Assembly (NCBI RefSeq): GCF_005771495.1
Contig: NZ_VAUW01000017.1
Coordinates: forward strand, 1 to 64,000
Direction: 5' to 3'
Source: Maribacter sp. ACAM166
Lineage (GTDB): Bacteria > Bacteroidota > Bacteroidia > Flavobacteriales > Flavobacteriaceae
Length of the DNA: 64,000 nt
Part shown: one piece after another, positions 61,199-64,000 of the stretch
Layout of the letters: each line of letters begins with the position of its first letter
Position numbering within the stretch: the first letter of the stretch is position 1
Translations under genes and position numbers: made by a program
The notes under the pieces: model-generated
What the model saw: the letters and a program-made list of their open reading frames with translations, nothing else
Told to the model about the DNA's origin: nothing
The model's database searches: none

Positions 61199-62276
61199 AG
61201 TTAACATACATCCAAGCTTTTGTATCGATGGGAAAGGATTTTCAGTAATTGATCTCATAGAATTGGGATACAGCTATATTAAAGAAGGAGCTGAATTTGA
61301 AAAAGATATCGGTCAGTTTGTTTTAGATTGGATAGATAGTTGCCCAACACTTAATGTACGGACTTCGGGATCGACTGGTGTTCCTAAATCCATCGTATTA
61401 AAAAAAGAGTACATGGTCAACAGTGCCCTAGCTACAGGTAGTTATTTTGCACTCTCACCAAGAGACTCAGCCCTTCTGTGTTTGCCAGCAACCTACATTG
61501 CAGGTAAAATGATGCTGGTAAGAGCCATGGTCTTAGGATTAGACCTTCATATAGGTCCGCCAACCTCAAATCCTTTAAAAACGATTACTAAATCATTTGA
61601 TTTTGGAGCAATGGTTCCTTTGCAGGTATTAAACTCAATACCGTATTTAACTCAAATAAGAACTTTACTCGTTGGTGGAGCTCCTATTTCAACAGATTTA
61701 AGGGTTAAAATTAAAATGCTGGATAATAAGTGTTATGAGACCTATGGTATGACCGAAACGATTACACATATTGCGGTTAGACCATTAAATCATATCAACG
61801 GTTTAGATAAAGAACTATCTTTTAAAACGCTACCAGCAGTTTATGTTTCAAAAGATGAACGAGATTGTTTAGTTATTCAGGCTCCAAAAGTTTCTAATGA
61901 AAAGGTGGTTACGAATGATGTCGTTGAGTTACTATCATCGTCAGAATTCAAATGGTTGGGACGATTGGATAATGTGATTAACTCTGGTGGCATCAAATTA
62001 AACCCTGAACAAATAGAATCTAAACTATCAAGCATAGTAGACCAAAGTTTTTTTATAAGTTCCGTACCAGACCCAAAACTCGGGGAGCGTTTGGTATTGG
62101 TCTTGGAGGGAGCTGTTGAAGAGGAAGATTTATCACATAGAATCACCTCAAGTGATATTTTGACGAAATACGAGATACCACGATTGATTAAAACAATTCC
62201 AGAATTTATACGAACAGATAGTGGTAAAATAAAAAGAAAAGAAACCATGTCCTTATTGAACTCGTCACTTCCCTAA
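61191..62276 (+). CDS. menE: o-Succinylbenzoate-CoA ligase (AMP-binding)
   Basis: A 361-residue ANL-superfamily ligase starting at TTG. It shows the P-loop TSGSTGVPKSIVLKK (about residues 57-71), YETYGMTETITHIAVR, and the C-terminal LGRLDNVINSGGIKLNPEQIE with the terminal catalytic lysine (SGKIKRKET). It is shorter than typical MenE, as is normal for Bacteroidota. It activates o-succinylbenzoate with CoA for ring closure by MenB, which is not found in this window. Confidence 0.9.
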   Translation: MYKVNIHPSFCIDGKGFSVIDLIELGYSYIKEGAEFEKDIGQFVLDWIDSCPTLNVRTSGSTGVPKSIVLKKEYMVNSALATGSYFALSPRDSALLCLPATYIAGKMMLVRAMVLGLDLHIGPPTSNPLKTITKSFDFGAMVPLQVLNSIPYLTQIRTLLVGGAPISTDLRVKIKMLDNKCYETYGMTETITHIAVRPLNHINGLDKELSFKTLPAVYVSKDERDCLVIQAPKVSNEKVVTNDVVELLSSSEFKWLGRLDNVINSGGIKLNPEQIESKLSSIVDQSFFISSVPDPKLGERLVLVLEGAVEEEDLSHRITSSDILTKYEIPRLIKTIPEFIRTDSGKIKRKETMSLLNSSLP

Positions 62277-62360
62277 CCATAAAGCAAGCTTCCCTCATTC
62301 ATTATTTTTTTAATGTTACTTCTTCTATAGGTTTATAACTCAATCTTTAAACCAGTAATT

Positions 62361-64000
62361 ATGAAAAATGTAGCATTTCTATTCTTTCTTTTTGGTAGTT
62401 TCTTAGTATCTGCTCAATAAATGGAGATAATTGGTTCTGTAAGTGATACCTATGGTCAGTCATTCTCAGGCGCAAATATCTTCGTGAAAGGTACTTCCAA
62501 TGGTACACAAACTGATTTTGATGGAAACTATTCTATAAACACCTATAAAGGGGCCGAATTAGTGTTTACATACATTGGTTTCAAGGCCAGGGTAATTGAA
62601 GTTCAAGACCTATCCATTATCCATGTTTCATTAGAAGAAGACTATCAAGCATTAGAAGAGGTTGTAACCATAGGTTATGGTGGTAGTTTAAATCGTAGTC
62701 AAGCGGTAGGTGTGATTTCCAAACCATATATAAGATAGGTTCAAAAAGAAGATTTTCAATACAGTATTAGCCAACAGTTACAGGGTAAAGTGAGCGGCGT
62801 CGCTATTGGTGCCGACGATAGAAAAAATGTACCTGCTAAAATTAAAAGCCCTCTTTATATCATTGATGGAGTTCCTATACAAAAGGAATATAATGCTATT
62901 GCCGATAAAAAAATCTTGAAGGCTTTTAGTGCTGAAAAATTATATGGAACCGAAGCACAACATGGTTGTATTATCATCAATACCGTAAATGGTAATTATA
63001 TACTTGAAGAAGAAGAAAGTTACGCTCGAATTACCGAAAATCAATTTCAAAAAGTTGAAATTAATCCATTATCTACTTTTTCCATTGATGTGGATAACGC
63101 CGCTTATAGCAACATTAGAAGATTTATAAATAATGGGAAAGAGATTCCTGCAGACGCAGTTAAAATTGAGGAAATGATAAACTACTTTGATTATGACTAT
63201 CCGCAACCAAAAGATGATTATCCTTTTTCTGTACATACGGAAGTTGCCAATACTCCATGGAATTTAGATACTAAATTGGTACGTATAGGTCTACAGGGCA
63301 AGGAATATTTAAATGAAGAATTGCCGGCATCTAACCTTACCTTTTTAATTGATGTTTCCGGATCAATGTCTGACAGCAATAAATTACCCTTATTAAAATC
63401 TGATTTCAAATTATTGGTAAATCAATTAAGGGATAAGGACAATGTAGCAATAGTCGTTTATGCTGGTGCTGCGGGTGTCGTGTTGGAGCCAACCTCAGGT
63501 AAAGGCAAAATAAAAATAATGAATGCGCTCAACAAGCTAGAGGCGGGTGATTCGACTGCGGGTGGCCAAGGTATTGAATTGGCCTATACGTTGGCGAAAA
63601 AATATTTTAAAAAGAACGGAAATAATCGAGTGATTCTTGCCCCAGATGGTGATTTTAATGTGGATCTATCCAGCGATAAGGATATGGAAAATCTTATAAC
63701 TGAAAAAAGGAAATCTAGTATTTTTCTTTCTGTATTAGGTTTTGGTATGGGTAATTATAAAGATTCGAAATTAGAAATTTTGGCGAATAAAGGGAATGGT
63801 AACCACGGCTATATAGACACGATGCAAGAAGCTCAAAAATTATTTGGTAAGGAGTTTGGTGGTACTCTATTTACTATAGCAAAAGAGGTGAAACTTCAAA
63901 TTGAATTTAATCCGAATAAAGTAAGGTCTTACAGATTAATTGGGTATGAAAATAGAATATTGGCAGATGAGGATTTTATAGATGATACTAAAGATGCAGA
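62361..64000 (+). pseudogene. vWFA (YfbK-like) domain protein with carboxypeptidase-like N terminus, interrupted by two in-frame stops, cut by window edge
   Basis: One reading frame (phase of 62361) carries, in order: signal peptide MKNVAFLFFLFGSFLVSAQ, a TAA stop (62418-62420), a carboxypeptidase-like regulatory domain starting MEIIGSVSD (62421), a TAG stop (62736-62738), a short plug-like region (QLQGKVSGVAIG ... PLYIIDGVPI), then NPLSTFSIDVDNAAYSNIRRF and a von Willebrand A domain. The MIDAS motif DVSGSMSD is intact, and the later DGDFN is present. Relatives are single-chain proteins, so two nonsense changes, without any frameshift, disrupt the gene. Base errors are an alternative. The C-terminal DUF3520-type region would lie outside. 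Confidence 0.8.

Noticed and set aside
1-64000. tRNA, rRNA or CRISPR arrays
   Set aside because: No cloverleaf-like segment, ribosomal RNA sequence or regularly spaced repeat-spacer array was recognised in the intergenic regions. The only regular long tandem repeats are coding (21022-22185).

Overview
The window is chromosomal DNA of a member of the Bacteroidota, most likely a marine Flavobacteriaceae. The evidence is AT-rich DNA, a type IX secretion C-terminal signal, a TonB receptor paired with a DUF4249 lipoprotein, promoters with TTTG / TAnnTTTG elements, and a menaquinone cluster of flavobacterial layout. The genus cannot be fixed from the sequence alone.

Region 1 (1-24050) is the distal part of an extracellular polysaccharide locus. 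After the tail of an IS1595-type transposase come four minus-strand nucleotide-sugar genes: UDP-glucose dehydrogenase, UDP-glucuronate 4-epimerase, and a TviC-like plus TviB-like pair for N-acetylhexosaminuronic acid. A divergent UDP-glucuronate decarboxylase, a DegT-type aminotransferase and a membrane-bound FlaA1/CapD-type dehydratase follow. Next are the export lipoprotein (Wza type) and the tyrosine autokinase (Wzc type). A 2948-residue secreted multidomain protein separates wzc from a 3' remnant of a second wzc and from the CpsB/YwqE tyrosine phosphatase. No flippase, polymerase or glycosyltransferase is present, so those must lie elsewhere.

Region 2 (24060-33667) is an integrated mobilizable element of about 9.6 kb. 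It is bounded by a perfect 16-bp direct repeat. One copy is the last codons of mnmE, including its stop; the other lies just upstream of the phosphatase gene. The element carries higBA, a mobilization module (relaxase and MobC-like protein), a primase-like protein, an excisionase-like protein, a tyrosine integrase, and a cargo pair of DUF4249 lipoprotein and TonB-dependent receptor. A 660-bp divergent region holds a perfect DnaA box, a second near match, and five iteron-like repeats, and looks like a replication origin. Before insertion, mnmE and the phosphatase gene would have been neighbours on the same strand.

Region 3 (33652-48774) is housekeeping chromosome: mnmE, dnaN, a SAM hydroxide adenosyltransferase, phoH, purC, a DUF294/CBS protein overlapping a DnaQ-like exonuclease gene, L-serine dehydratase, dnaK behind a sigma-54-like promoter and a palindrome, and several small or uncharacterised genes.

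Region 4 (48838-62276) is a menaquinone cluster (thioesterase, menF, menD, menA, menC, menE) interleaved with a DUF2853 protein, a CvfB-like S1 protein, a SPOR-like membrane protein, a LytTR response regulator with a TPR-histidine kinase, an SDR and a CPBP protease. menB is not in the window. A pair of direct repeats upstream of the kinase gene looks like a LytTR-type operator.

Region 5 (62361-64000) is a von Willebrand factor A protein gene with two in-frame stop codons that runs off the window.
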